From assembly GCA_011800805.1 (NCBI GenBank), contig MPNW01000392.1, positions 358,336-422,335 on the forward strand: a stretch of 64,000 nucleotides of DNA, written 5' to 3'. Under the pieces are notes generated by a model. The model did not search any database. It was not told the origin of the DNA and saw nothing but the letters and a program-made list of their open reading frames with translations. Positions within the stretch are counted from its first letter, which is position 1. Each line of letters opens with the position of its first letter. Of this stretch, positions 16,001 through 25,671 are shown in pieces. This DNA is from Hirudo medicinalis (lineage: Eukaryota; Annelida; Clitellata; Hirudinida; Hirudinidae). A program made the position numbers and the translations under genes.

Positions 16001-16760
16001 TAACACTGGAAGGAAATACAGCATAGGAAATAGAGGTAAAGAAGTTCTCTGACGATCTGCATAGTTAATGGATGCACCTCGGAAGAACATTGCAATTCAG
16101 CTTCAGAACAATGTGCGCACTCATGCGAGACGGACTGCAAAAGAAACTAATTTGCAATTTGGGCGGCATGCCACACACAGGAAGCGTAGAAAGAAGAAGA
16201 TGAAAGTATTTCCAGCAAATATTTGAGATCCTTCGCCGAGAATTTGTGAAGTGCAAATAAATGCATTCAACAACCACCCCCAAGCACAGCGGCAACACGT
16301 TGATGAATGCATTCAAGTACTGCTGACACTTTTACTGCACACCGCATGTGGTCATCACGTGAGCAAAATGTCGCTTGACAACGTCGAACCGACATAAAAC
16401 AATGAAGATGACAATAATGATTTCTAAATAATTTGGTCAAAATGCATTTTTCCCAAAATTCCACCAAGTATTTATCAGTACAAAGTTCCAAGGAATCCTT
16501 AAAAATTCTCCTTTCATAATAAATTCAAAAGATGAATGAAACCAGGATTGGAAAGAAATTTGAGGTTCCGTGATTAGCCAAATCTAAGTTTTCACGTTGC
16601 AGAAAAAGATGAAGGCATGGAAAATAATAATAATAATAACAATAATAGTAATAATAATAACAATAATAGTAATAATAATAATAATAATAATAGTAACAAT
16701 AATAGTAATAATAACAATAATAGTAATAATAACAATAATAGTAATAATAATAATAGTAAC

Positions 16761-16798
<38 letters not shown>

Positions 16799-17912
16799 TA
16801 ATAGTAATAATAACAGTAATAATAATAACAATAATAATAATAACAATAGTATTAATAATATAAAAGCTTTAAGAATAATAACAAAAACATTACAAAAGTA
16901 GCAACAATAACAAAACAAGAACATAAACAGTACAAGAAATAACTACAGTGGCAAATGTTTGAGAAGGAAAGAGAATAATAAGATATTGCAATGAAAATAA
17001 TAATATATAATATAATAAATAATGAATTACAATGAAAAATAAAGTGAAACCTGGTGGAAGGTATGGATTTTCTTGTCTGGATGAGTGGCTTGACATCCTC
17101 AGTCCATCACTGACATGCGACTCCTCTGAAATGTCACTCAGTCTTGTGTCATACCTGAGATGAATGGCTTGGGTTGGATGTTGTTGTTGTGAGCCAACAT
17201 TGTTCATCCCTGTTGGGATGTTGATGGAAAATGATGGAAAAAACTGAGCAGGTTTGTTCCGGTTGGATTCAGCACGAGAAGTGGAGGTGCTCGGCCCCTC
17301 CGAAGGGCACACTTGTCCTCCTTCGAGAGCTCTCGAGAGGGATTCCCTGATCTCTCTCTGTCCCCAATCAACTCCTACTTCCATCATCAACCTCTGATTG
17401 CCATCCATAATGTTAGCAGGTTTTATATTTGTTGGACTCTTCACTTCTTTGTCAATTTGTTTCTTTTTTGGGCTCTTCGACCCTAGTTTGCTCAGGAAGC
17501 TGTGAGACCTCTGAAGAATGGATTTCTTCATTTTTTCAGCTGAGTTCACCCCTTGAACATTCAACTCCACGGTGTTTGATCTCCTCATTTTCTTGGAACT
17601 CATGCTTTCACTGCCGTTTGCGTTGTTTCTGTTTTCAACGTCAGATCCTAACTCCTCCTGATAATAGTTTTCAATTCTAACCTTTTGAAGTCTTTCCACC
17701 TCCGGTTTCTTGAACCTCCTGTTTCCCAAAGGGGAGGCGAAACAAGAAGCGGTGTAAGAACCCGTCGAAGATCTGTCACTCGAAGCATTCGGAATGTCTA
17801 AAAAGTTGTTCTTTGAAATCTCAGCCAAACGGTTGCCATTAGTTGGTAGCTTGTTACGATTCGAAGACTTCAATTTACCAATTAAAGATGGTTTTTTAAT
17901 TTCTCGACTCAT
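1..17912 (-). CDS. SRCIN1: SRCIN1/KIAA1217 (p140Cap / sickle tail) homologue, 3' end off the window
   Basis: This is a scaffold of the actin-interacting-protein-3-like family; vertebrate members bind Src/Csk regulators and cytoskeletal partners. Exons, 5' to 3': 17912-17051, 15317-15112, 8876-8666, 8494-8296, 7957-7837, 4825-4717 (tentative), 3201-3037, 2315-2137, 1635-1565, 1426-1348, 1082-1012, 856-773, 701-557, 400-1. Phase is kept at every junction, giving about 967 residues before the edge. The ATG at 17912 is the first Met after an in-frame TGA. Residues about 427-505 hold the N-terminal family domain (QVFLTYNEETKK, LPNEVTSMDTVKALFVRAFP, YYEVDDLR, DRSQLKIY). RERMRKMEAQLANLSALVE near residue 572 and FLSEEPSRLEKSLRQTKKL near 759 match two coiled-coil blocks of p140Cap. 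Poly-Asn and poly-Ser runs come from microsatellites. The last exon is open from 400 to the edge. I cannot choose between the two vertebrate paralogues. Confidence 0.88.
1465..1560. repeat. (GAT)n/(GAC)n microsatellite
   Basis: ATG/ACG triplets in the SRCIN1-like intron between the exons at 1565 and 1426; the tract ends about 5 bp from the donor at 1564. Confidence 0.95.
1900..2640. repeat. (ATC)n microsatellites flanking an SRCIN1-like exon
   Basis: ATC/ACC triplets at 1905-2005 and 2525-2637 lie on either side of the exon 2315-2137. Open frames over them are low-complexity artefacts. Confidence 0.9.
4717..4825 (-). CDS. Tentative internal exon of the SRCIN1-like gene
   Basis: The exon starts after a TTTCAG acceptor and ends at GAG|GTTGTC. 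It encodes about 36 residues rich in Ser, Thr, Asn and Arg (PTSATRFHASRNAGLETQ and onward). It is included mainly because its phases (0 in, 1 out) bridge the preceding exon ending at 7837 and the following one starting at 3201, which otherwise do not join. The corresponding region is poorly conserved in vertebrate homologues, so similarity gives no support. Other small exons may exist between 3204 and 7836. Confidence 0.4.
5387..5440. repeat. 27-bp direct duplication
   Basis: Two perfect tandem copies beginning AATAGCATTTGAAGAGTTGA in an SRCIN1-like intron. Confidence 0.85.
6107..6206. repeat. Tandem repeat of about 34 bp, 3 copies
   Basis: Units start ATTGGAGGTGGTGATTGGAT and end in an AATTTAAATTTTAA palindromic tract. 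They lie in an SRCIN1-like intron. Confidence 0.85.
8127..8267. repeat. (ATC)n microsatellite with TCTCATGTC interruptions
   Basis: Repeated blocks of CTCATGTCATCATCATC, a higher-order unit inside the triplet repeat, in the intron between the exons at 8296 and 7957. Confidence 0.9.
10280..10401. repeat. 21-bp tandem repeat, about 6 copies
   Basis: Units of AATTGTTTACAAATTCATTG plus T, in the large SRCIN1-like intron. The unit is a multiple of three and so makes a false NEFVNNY repeat frame on the minus strand. Confidence 0.9.
11721..12303. repeat. Cluster of (GAC/GAT)n and (ATT)n microsatellites
   Basis: GAC/GAT runs at 11721-11868 and 12211-12303, with ATT runs at 11994-12070 between them, all in the large SRCIN1-like intron. 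They produce false Asp-rich and His-rich frames. A related (ATC)n tract lies at 11547-11614. Confidence 0.95.
12433..13092. repeat. (ATT)n microsatellite with assembly gap
   Basis: Long ATT/GTT repeats flank the N run 12566-12989. All long open frames across it are artefacts of the repeat and the Ns. Confidence 0.95.
12566..12989. other. Assembly gap
   Basis: 424 Ns inside an (ATT)n microsatellite. Confidence 0.99.
13556..13830 (-). mobile_element. Interspersed SINE/MITE-like element, copy 1
   Basis: Positions 13556-13578 are the exact reverse complement of 54719-54741. The flanking 80 bases also resemble copies at 42771 and 54654: a GCGCC..TACC.AAGGGCGC hairpin-like block, GGTTGCGAACA and GACACATTAC. 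The plus strand continues with CGGCGCTATATAAAT and a tRNA T-arm-like GGATTCGAATCCC (13738-13750), then an ATT-rich tail, features common in invertebrate SINEs. It lies in the large second intron of the SRCIN1-like gene. Confidence 0.5.
14929..15080. repeat. (ATC)n microsatellite
   Basis: ATC/ACC/ACG triplets interrupted by a duplicated GTAACGGACA. It starts about 30 bp downstream of the donor of the SRCIN1-like exon ending at 15112. Confidence 0.9.
16621..16860. repeat. (AAT)n microsatellite
   Basis: About 240 bp of AAT/AAC/AGT triplets in the first intron of the SRCIN1-like gene. It makes false poly-Asn, poly-Ile and poly-Leu frames. Confidence 0.95.
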
Positions 17913-18167
17913 ATCTCGCCAGAGTTTAAAACATATTTTCCAAAAAGGACTCTTAAAAATCTTTTCAATCCCTCGGCGGCAACAACACCGAACAACAACA
18001 ACGACCGAACAACTGCGAGTCTTTTGATTTAGGCGCTTTAAACATCACCGGTGTGTTCTTGCATCTAAAGCGCCCGATTTAAAATAAAAGCATTTCTAAT
18101 ATGAACTATTTAATTAATTAAAACAAATATTTACATTTAATTTTGAACAAATTTTTGCTGAAAAGTT

Positions 18168-21100
18168 TCATTCCGACTTCGAAAAAGTTGTAAAAGCACA
18201 GATGTTTGCCGTAGCATTGGTGACGTTGTGAATCTGAGGAAAGTAAAAAATTAAGAGAGCACCACTCGTTGTGGTTACAACAACAAAACAAATGAACAGA
18301 AATTTATTGAACACATCCATCATGTTAGTCCACATGAGGTGGTTGTTTAACACTTTCCACTGAACTGAGAGTTCATCTGCCTTCTTTAGGAGGTCCTTAA
18401 TCTCTGAAATGCTGATTGCTTTCTCTTTGAGAATTTTGTTCTCGTTCTTCGTGAATCGGCTCATGTTTGATGACTCCAATGCATGGTAACTTTTCCTCAC
18501 CTTCATTCGTTCTGCTGCTGCTTTTGGAGGATTTATGAGGGATCCATCTTGGAATCCTGGCAAATTTAGCCACGCCTCCATTAAATCTGCAACTTTTTTT
18601 TGCACTCCTTCCTTGATTTCATTTCTTTCTTCTTTCCATTTCAAGGAAGGTCTTGAAGCTTTCCTGGTAAAAGCGGAATAAAGCTTGCTCAGCCATTTTG
18701 GTGGAGATTTCTGGTGGTTGCTGTGATGGATGATGAGGACGACGATGCTGGAGAGGAGAGATAATGAGCTAAGGAAGAGGACCAAGTTCACGTAAATGAC
18801 TGAAAATTATAATTAAAACATTTAGTTCTTTGAAAGTACATTTTAAGAAAATCAATTTTAACGGCATTTAATGAATAATGCCACTCAACCCACCAATGTA
18901 AGGGATCTGATCTGACCTCGGAAGGTTTTTCTCGATGGAGACGAGGAAGAAAATGAAGGAAAGAACGACTGTAATGCTGACGGAGATTTTAGATGAGGAT
19001 TCTGGAGACAGGATGAAAGGGAAGAGGGCGATAATTGATGAAACGATGCAAGGGTAAACAAGGTTAGCCATGTGATACGTGGGGTTTCTTTTGAAGAGGA
19101 AGTTGTACACCATGTATGAGTACGCATGACTCCTGCCTTCGTTCCACTGGAGACACTGACTCACCTGGATCGAGGACAAATAACATACCTGGATTGGTGC
19201 AAATATACCACTGCTTGCGGGCGCAAAAATAAAAAAAAATTTATTGAAGACATTTACCAAATTTAAGAATAAAAAATTTAATAATCGAATTGAATGAGAA
19301 ACTTTTAGCGTAAATGATCAATTAATACTAATTAATAATAACTAAAACTATAATTAATGCAATAATAAATTAATTATTAATAATTAATACTAATTAATAA
19401 TTATTATTACTAAATATAAAATTATTAATAATTAATACTAATTAATAATTATTATTACTAAGTACTAATGATTAATGAACATTAATAATAATAAATTAAT
19501 AATGATAATCAATATTACTTAATAATAAGTAATAATGACTATTAATAATTAATAATTCCATTTCTTAATTAAAATAATAAAACTACTTTAACTTACACGT
19601 GGAACATGAAAGATGTTCTCGTGTGTTCAAATATTTCTTGAAGATATATTATTTATAATTTACACGTTTAATTATTTAATAATAAATTAAGTAATACAAT
19701 AAGGAAATAATTAAAAAAAAATTTAATAATGAATTAAATGTGGAATAATAATAATAATAATAATAACAACAACAACAACAATAATAATAATAATCATTGG
19801 AAATGAAGTAGAAACTATGATTGCAGGTATTGGAATAGTTCAAGTGTCAGTGATAGATAAAAAAGCAAAGATAGAAATCGATAATCTGGCTCCATTATTG
19901 TTCTTGGTTTACATTAATGATATATTAACTTATTGATGATATATTAGCTTATTAATGATGTATTAACTTATTAATGATATATTAACTTATCAATGATCTG
20001 CATTTATCATCCAATAAGGTTGAATTCTTGCTATTTGCTGATGACACTAACATATTTAGATCTGGTCGTGATATTACTAGACTCTCTTCCACTGTGAATA
20101 ATAATGAGCTTAACGTTATTTTACTTTGGCTCGATGCAAATTTCCTTTCTCTTAACATTACATAACATCTCTTAACAAGCAAAACCTCTTATATATTATT
20201 TCATTCAACAAGAAAACAATTCATCTTGACAGTCTTGACAGCCATTTGCATTCGTGATTGTGCAATCGACCGAGTTAACTCTTGTAAATCCTTAGGTGTT
20301 ATAATTGACCTAAGTTCCCTTAGGGTTGTCCTTTTGGATTGTTATTTTTTCTTACTATTCTTTGTTCATTGTTTGTTATTTTAGAAGCAATCCAAATAAA
20401 CGCTTAAAAAAAAGATGGACGGAGGAGGCAAAACAACGTCATAATCTACAATTTGACAGAAGATGTTGAAAATACCAGCTGTAAAGATAAAGAACTTGTG
20501 CTAAATCTTCTGAAGGAAGTGCAGAAAAATGGTCAAAGTCACTTCAGAGTTTAGAAAGGACGAAAAGGTTGACGATTTAAGATCGAGACCTGCATTGGTC
20601 AAATTTGAAGACTTAATTATCACTAAGAACATGATCTTGGAGAACAGCAAATTTAGAGAGAACGACAAAATATGATAATATAAAGTAAAATAGAAAAGCT
20701 ACAGTAATGACGTTGTGATTGAAAGAATTCATCAAATGTGGAATTGAACAATTAATACACCTCAGCATTCAGAAGGTCCCACTGATCGTTGGCCTTGTAA
20801 TGGTCAATTATCCTGTTTTCTTTACTGGCATTCATTGTAACCTCGAAATATTGGTTGAATAAAATAATATTTGTTAAATCCATTACATTTAAACAAATCT
20901 GTGTAATATTTGCATTAAATATTCATTTCACCAATACAAAACCTGTTATTAAATATTCCTGTTATTAAACATTAATTAAACAAATAATTTAAATAAATTG
21001 CAATGAAGTTCTAATTAATATAATTTAGACCCCACAACCTGTGAGGTCGTATAAGCCCAAACAGTGAATTGAATGCCGCAGGACTGAAAGTCAAATGGGA

Positions 21101-22006
21101 ACCTCGCGATGTCGATGGTGCACTGAGTTGTTATTTGAGTGCTCAAATGAAAGGTTACCCGACCTTCATGAGTGACCTTCACCCTGTAAGAGGTCAAGTA
21201 GTCCAAGTCCATGTCGAAGAAGAAGTGGTCGCTGGTTAATAATAATAATTAATTAGTTATTAAATAATTATAATATATAACTAGTAGCATAATTAAAAAT
21301 CATAATTATTAATATGATCATAAATCATAATTATTAATATGATTATAAATCATAATTATTAATATGATCATAAATCATAATTATTAATATGATCATAAAT
21401 CATAATTATTAATATGATCATAAATCATAATTATTAATATGATCATAAATCATAATTATTAATATGATTATAAATCTTAATTATTAATTTGATTACATAT
21501 CATAATTATTCAAATAATCCAACTGTTTTGAGGCCGATGAAAGTATAAAATATTGATGGAGCATTTTATTGCAAATAAATTCAAAATTTAAAATTCACAA
21601 AGCTTCATAAATACTTGTAACGATGGCGACAGTAGAATTTATGCAATTTGATTTATTAAATATGAATTTCCATTCAATGAGTAGTAATTGTAACACGAAA
21701 TTATTAACCCGTTCCCGATGACGACGTCAGGCATCCAAACATCCATGTGACTTGTAGTGATGGAGGTGATGTTGCACTCTTCTGCACTCCACTGCAATCC
21801 TTCATCTCTCCAAGCCTGATCAATTGTCATAATCATCATCATCACCATCATCATCATAATCATCGTCGTCGTCGTCATAGTCACATTTATCATCGTCGCC
21901 ATTATCATCAGTCTACCCACCAGCAATATGTGTCCAAGTGTGGTCATTTGTTGATCAACTTCAGACTGCAATTTAATGAGTTTTAAAAGATTTCATTTAA
22001 AGCTTC

Positions 22007-22041
<35 letters not shown>

Positions 22042-22170
22042 CGTTACTAACGATGGTTATGAGTTCAAGTAAGGAATATTGTAGGAGCACTTCGACCACA
22101 GTACTGCTCTTCATCACCGGCCTCATGTTTTTCTTGTAACCAGCAAACAATTGCTCGTAGAATTTCTCTT
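18168..22170 (-). CDS. Nicotinic acetylcholine receptor-like Cys-loop subunit (non-alpha), signal exon not found
   Basis: This is a pentameric ligand-gated ion channel subunit of the plasma membrane. Exons: 22170-22052, 21965-21921, 21815-21709, 21231-21039, 20841-20761, 19164-18894, 18799-18168. All phases agree, giving about 481 residues after the missing signal-peptide exon, which should end in phase 1. The second exon is exactly 45 nt, the short exon typical of nAChR genes. The Cys loop is CTIDIARFPFDFQSC with 13 residues between cysteines. M1 to M3 follow, then a basic M3-M4 loop and M4 (FLFICFVVVTTTSGALLIFYF). Loop C has one cysteine (SQCLQWNEG) and no vicinal pair, so it is a non-alpha subunit. 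M2 reads SSKISVSITVVLSF: the -1' Glu of cation channels is replaced by Ser while Leu9' is kept. The LINE-bearing intron is 19165-20760. Confidence 0.88.
19889..20414 (+). mobile_element. Degenerate non-LTR retrotransposon, reverse transcriptase 3' fragment
   Basis: Plus-strand translation gives APLLFLVYINDI at 19889 and, after a short tandem duplication of ATATTAACTTATTGATG-like units, VEFLLFADDTNIFRSGRD and LLWLDANFLSLN. FADD is the reverse-transcriptase active-site motif. Stops and frameshifts follow, and the segment ends in AATAAACGCT and an A run at 20405-20414, like a LINE 3' end. It lies antisense in an intron of the receptor gene 18168-22170. Confidence 0.75.
20415..20690 (+). mobile_element. 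Degenerate LINE ORF1-like fragment
   Basis: This follows directly after the A run of the RT fragment. Translation in broken frames gives NVIIYNLTEDV and LVLNLLKEVQKN, then LRSRPALVKFED and KNMILENSKF, the order seen in ORF1 proteins of many LINEs. Frameshifts and stops make it non-functional. The order (RT end, then ORF1) suggests two adjacent insertions or a head-to-tail pair. Confidence 0.6.
21296..21510. repeat. 25-bp tandem repeat, about 8 copies, receptor intron
   Basis: Units of AATCATAATTATTAATATGA plus TCATA, several with TGATTATAA variants. They lie between the exons at 21709 and 21231. The unit contains the palindrome ATGATCAT. Confidence 0.9.
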
Positions 22171-22469
22171 CTGATTCAGATTTTATTTGGAAGTCTTATT
22201 GTAACTATTATTACAATAATTGTTGATTATTTAGACGTTGTTATCATTGTGATAACTAGTAATTGCTCTCTTTTTATCAGTTTAGATTTATAAAGTAGTG
22301 GGATGATGACAGGTTAATAAGGTTTAATTTAAGCAATTTCAACAATTGTTTTTTTGATTCAACAAATACTTCAAACAAACATAAGGCTTAAGTAGTAATA
22401 TATACATAGTAATACACACAGTAACACATAAGAATACACATAGTACTACATAATAACACATAACGACAC

Positions 22470-22771
22470 AAAATAATGCACATAATAATGCACAAAATAA
22501 TGCACAAAATAATGCACATAATAATGCACATAATAATGCACATAATAATGCACAAAATAATGCACATAATAATGCACATAATAATGCACATAATAATGCA
22601 CATAATAATGCACATAATAATGCACAAAATAATGCACATAATAATGCACATAATAATGCACATAATAATGCACATAATAATGCACAAATAATGCACATAA
22701 TAATGCACATAATAATGCACATAATAATGCACATAATAATGCACATAATAATGCACATAATAATGCACATA
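22470..22771. repeat. 12-bp minisatellite, about 25 copies
   Basis: Units of ATAATAATGCAC, with an A-for-T variant (CACAAAATAATG) in a subset of copies and one 11-bp copy near 22685. It produces long meaningless open frames on both strands. It lies just upstream of the first visible exon of the receptor gene ending at 18168, within its missing first intron or promoter. Confidence 0.95.
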
Positions 22772-24790
22772 ATAGCAGTTATTTTGAAGAAATTAAATTA
22801 CTATTTGACCATTTTCTTATTTAACCATTAATTGGCAATATTTAAAAATTCTCAAATAAATAAATAAGTAATTCAATTTAATTAAATCATAATAACCTTG
22901 TAATGAGAACCATTCCTCACCTTGACATAGCAACTGAGCAGTTACTTGTAAATATTTGAGGAGCAAGTAAAATATTGGTAAACCTCTGATCAACATTTGA
23001 AGACCTAATGATTGAGTGCGGCACAAGGAGCTCATCACCTGCTTTTCAAGGTCCAAGAACAGGTTGCAGACTGATTGCATAGGAAGTCAATTTCTTGGAC
23101 AAGTCATCCTCACATTACATCAAAGATGTCTTGGTTGTTGTACGACTTATCGTGATCTGCTTACAAATGGGAATTTACGACAAAATTAGAAAATAAAAAT
23201 TAACCCCATCAGGGACAATATCGTTAGTAATTAAATAAATACACCTGCATTCAATTATCACCTGTGCCACAAATGTATGTCGTCATCGTTATCATCACCG
23301 CCTCGATTTTGTTCAACTGAAGGTAAAATATTTGCAATTAAATTTGAAGCTCCACTGAGCAGCATTAAATCGATTAGTGTTCAACGCACTTTGCGTATTT
23401 ATTAAAATCCAAGATATTTTTTTAAAAATAAGTCCGCCATTTTAGGAGAGATTACTTTTCAATTACTTATTTGCAGTGTTTTGAATACTTCCAAATGTTG
23501 ACGCTGAGACTGTGCTAACTTTAATAACTTTAATAACTTCAATAACTTTAATAATAACTTTAATAACTTTAATAATACCTTTTATTATTAACGTCTGATC
23601 TGTTTAGTTAAACACAATTGTCAAGATTCATATCAGCTTTTATGCACAACAACAATCTTTTCTGAATGATGAGCTCGTTGTAGCATGTTTAAACAAATAT
23701 TTTGGGCCCTTACACTGCAAAAAACTGGTAGGGAAATCTGTTTTTATGTCTAGTGCAAGGAATAATTTTGTTTGTAAGAACATGAAAATACAATAAAACA
23801 CAAATGTGAGCATTTAAAATGAATTTCAAAGCGAATGGAAACAAATTGCTTTTAAACTGGCACTCACGAGATGTCACTTTCAAAATCAAATCCAAGGATT
23901 TCTCTCCCGCTCTTGGAAACTTACAAAACAATAGTTTAATGTTGAATAAGATTCTCAGACAAATTAAAATATTATTAGAAATGTTTTTTTAAATTCTAGT
24001 TTATCAAATTACATATTTAATAAATGTTCACAAACATCTTTTACAGTTTATAAATTATGATTTCCATCACAATTTGTTCTGAAAGTTCAATCAAATAAGG
24101 CAAAAATGTACGTAAAGTAATGCATTCATAATGACATTTTGAAGTCATTAATAAGAAATACTGCATTTATTTTGACAATTTATTCACTTATAATCGCATT
24201 GAGGTAATTTTATGCGTGAAGCCAATATTTGAGTTCGTATTTGGATAAGTTTTGTTCTTCATAATCACATAAACATACAAACATACAAACATACAAACAC
24301 ACAAACACACTGAACTCTTATTTATCATTTGCCGTCGTAATAATTCAGTTGATTGTCATCAATTCTCTATTAACTTGTGAGTAAGTACCATGTTTATTAT
24401 TATATTAATTGGACAGGTAAGGTCCAATCCAGGTGTAATCAGCTGAGGCTCAGCTTATGGATATGAGTGAAATCCAGATATTACGTGCTTGATAAATTAT
24501 TTCTTCATAAATATTTAATTTAATGATTAATATCTAATTTAGACACTGCATATGATATAATATTTACCAAATATTTAACTTTTAATAATAACAAGTATTT
24601 ACAAAATATTAATAATTTGTTTTTATAAAATTGAAGCTCACTAAAGTCGAATGTTGCCTTTTTGTTGTTACAATCAAATCTCTCATCGTCGTCGTCGTCG
24701 TCATCATCATCACCATCATCATCATCAGAACATTAATCACAACACAAAATTAAGAATGATCATCATAACCATCACAATGATCGATAGATT

Positions 24791-25042
24791 TCATTGTGAA
24801 CAAAGAAATGTTTTGCTGCATTTTAGTTTCTTTTCCAGGAATTTCGCTATCATCATCAACACCGCAAGAGCCTCATCATCGTAGTCATCCTCCTCAAGGC
24901 GGACATTTTGAGTGAACGTTCTTAGGAACTTGGTTGAAAGTTGATGTGATGGAGTTGTGCTCTGTTTGCCTCCTCTTCTTCGCCACCGTTGGTTGGTTTC
25001 AGGTTTCTTGTTAAGTGACGTAGTAGTTGTTAACCTGTACAT
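24791..25042 (-). CDS. Possible terminal coding exon, unrecognised
   Basis: A TGTACAG acceptor at about 25037 opens a frame of roughly 80 residues to a stop at 24791. It has varied, coding-like composition: SLNKKPETNQRWRRRGGKQ, then an acidic EEDDYDDEAL patch followed by a hydrophobic helix-like LAVLMMIAKFLEKKL. Part of the acidic patch comes from a (GAT)n tract, which weakens the case. No partner exon was found upstream on the minus strand. It could be a small secreted peptide with basic cleavage sites, or chance. Confidence 0.2.
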   Translation of the reverse strand: MYRLTTTTSLNKKPETNQRWRRRGGKQSTTPSHQLSTKFLRTFTQNVRLEEDDYDDEALAVLMMIAKFLEKKLKCSKTFLCSQ

Positions 25043-25488
25043 TTTAATCATTTATTAACATATTATTTATTAATTCATTTCGAAAATTCATAACTGAAAG
25101 TAGACAAACACAACAGAACACATACGCCAGATAAACTGGAAAGTTGGTAGAATTTTCATTTAAATAGTGTCATTTAAGTTTGTAACGACGTGTCAAATAT
25201 TCTTTAAATTTTCAATTAATCATTCCTTCATCAAACTTTCAATTTAATTCCTAATAATGTATTTAAATCAATTTAATTCCTAATAATGTAATCAAATCAA
25301 TATTTATGATTGTAATCCACTGCCTTCCAAAACCACTGTGACAATTTAAGGGTTTTATTGAAATAAATATTTAAAATGACGTCATTAGTTTGTTTTATTA
25401 ATTTCCAATTTATTGTTATTAACATAATTTCATTTGTTTTTACAGTTTGTTTATAATTTAATGACTTGATGACCACTGAATTTGTTGT

Positions 25489-25671
25489 GCTGCTCATTCA
25501 GAATGAATTGTTCAGAATGAATTGTTCANNNNNNNNNNNNNNNNNNNNNNNNNNNNNNNNNNNNNNNNNNNNNNNNNNNNNNNNNNNNNNNNNNNNNNNN
25601 NNNNNNNNNNNNNNNNNNNNNNNNNNNNNNNNNNNNNTTCAGAATGAATTGTTCAGAATGAATTGTTCAAG
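25489..25671. repeat. 14-bp minisatellite interrupted by assembly gap
   Basis: Units of TTCAGAATGAATTG stand on both sides of a 109-base N run (25529-25637), so the gap is probably an unresolved array of the same unit. Confidence 0.85.

Noticed and set aside
16592..16924. Poly-Leu and poly-Asn frames on both strands
   Set aside because: Pure (AAT)n repeat inside an intron. The minus-strand frame continuing from 17912 leaves the exon at the donor at 17051.
22339..22770. Long MHIIMHII/CALLCALL frames, or a CRISPR-like array
   Set aside because: A 12-bp minisatellite without spacers; open in several frames only because the unit is a multiple of three.
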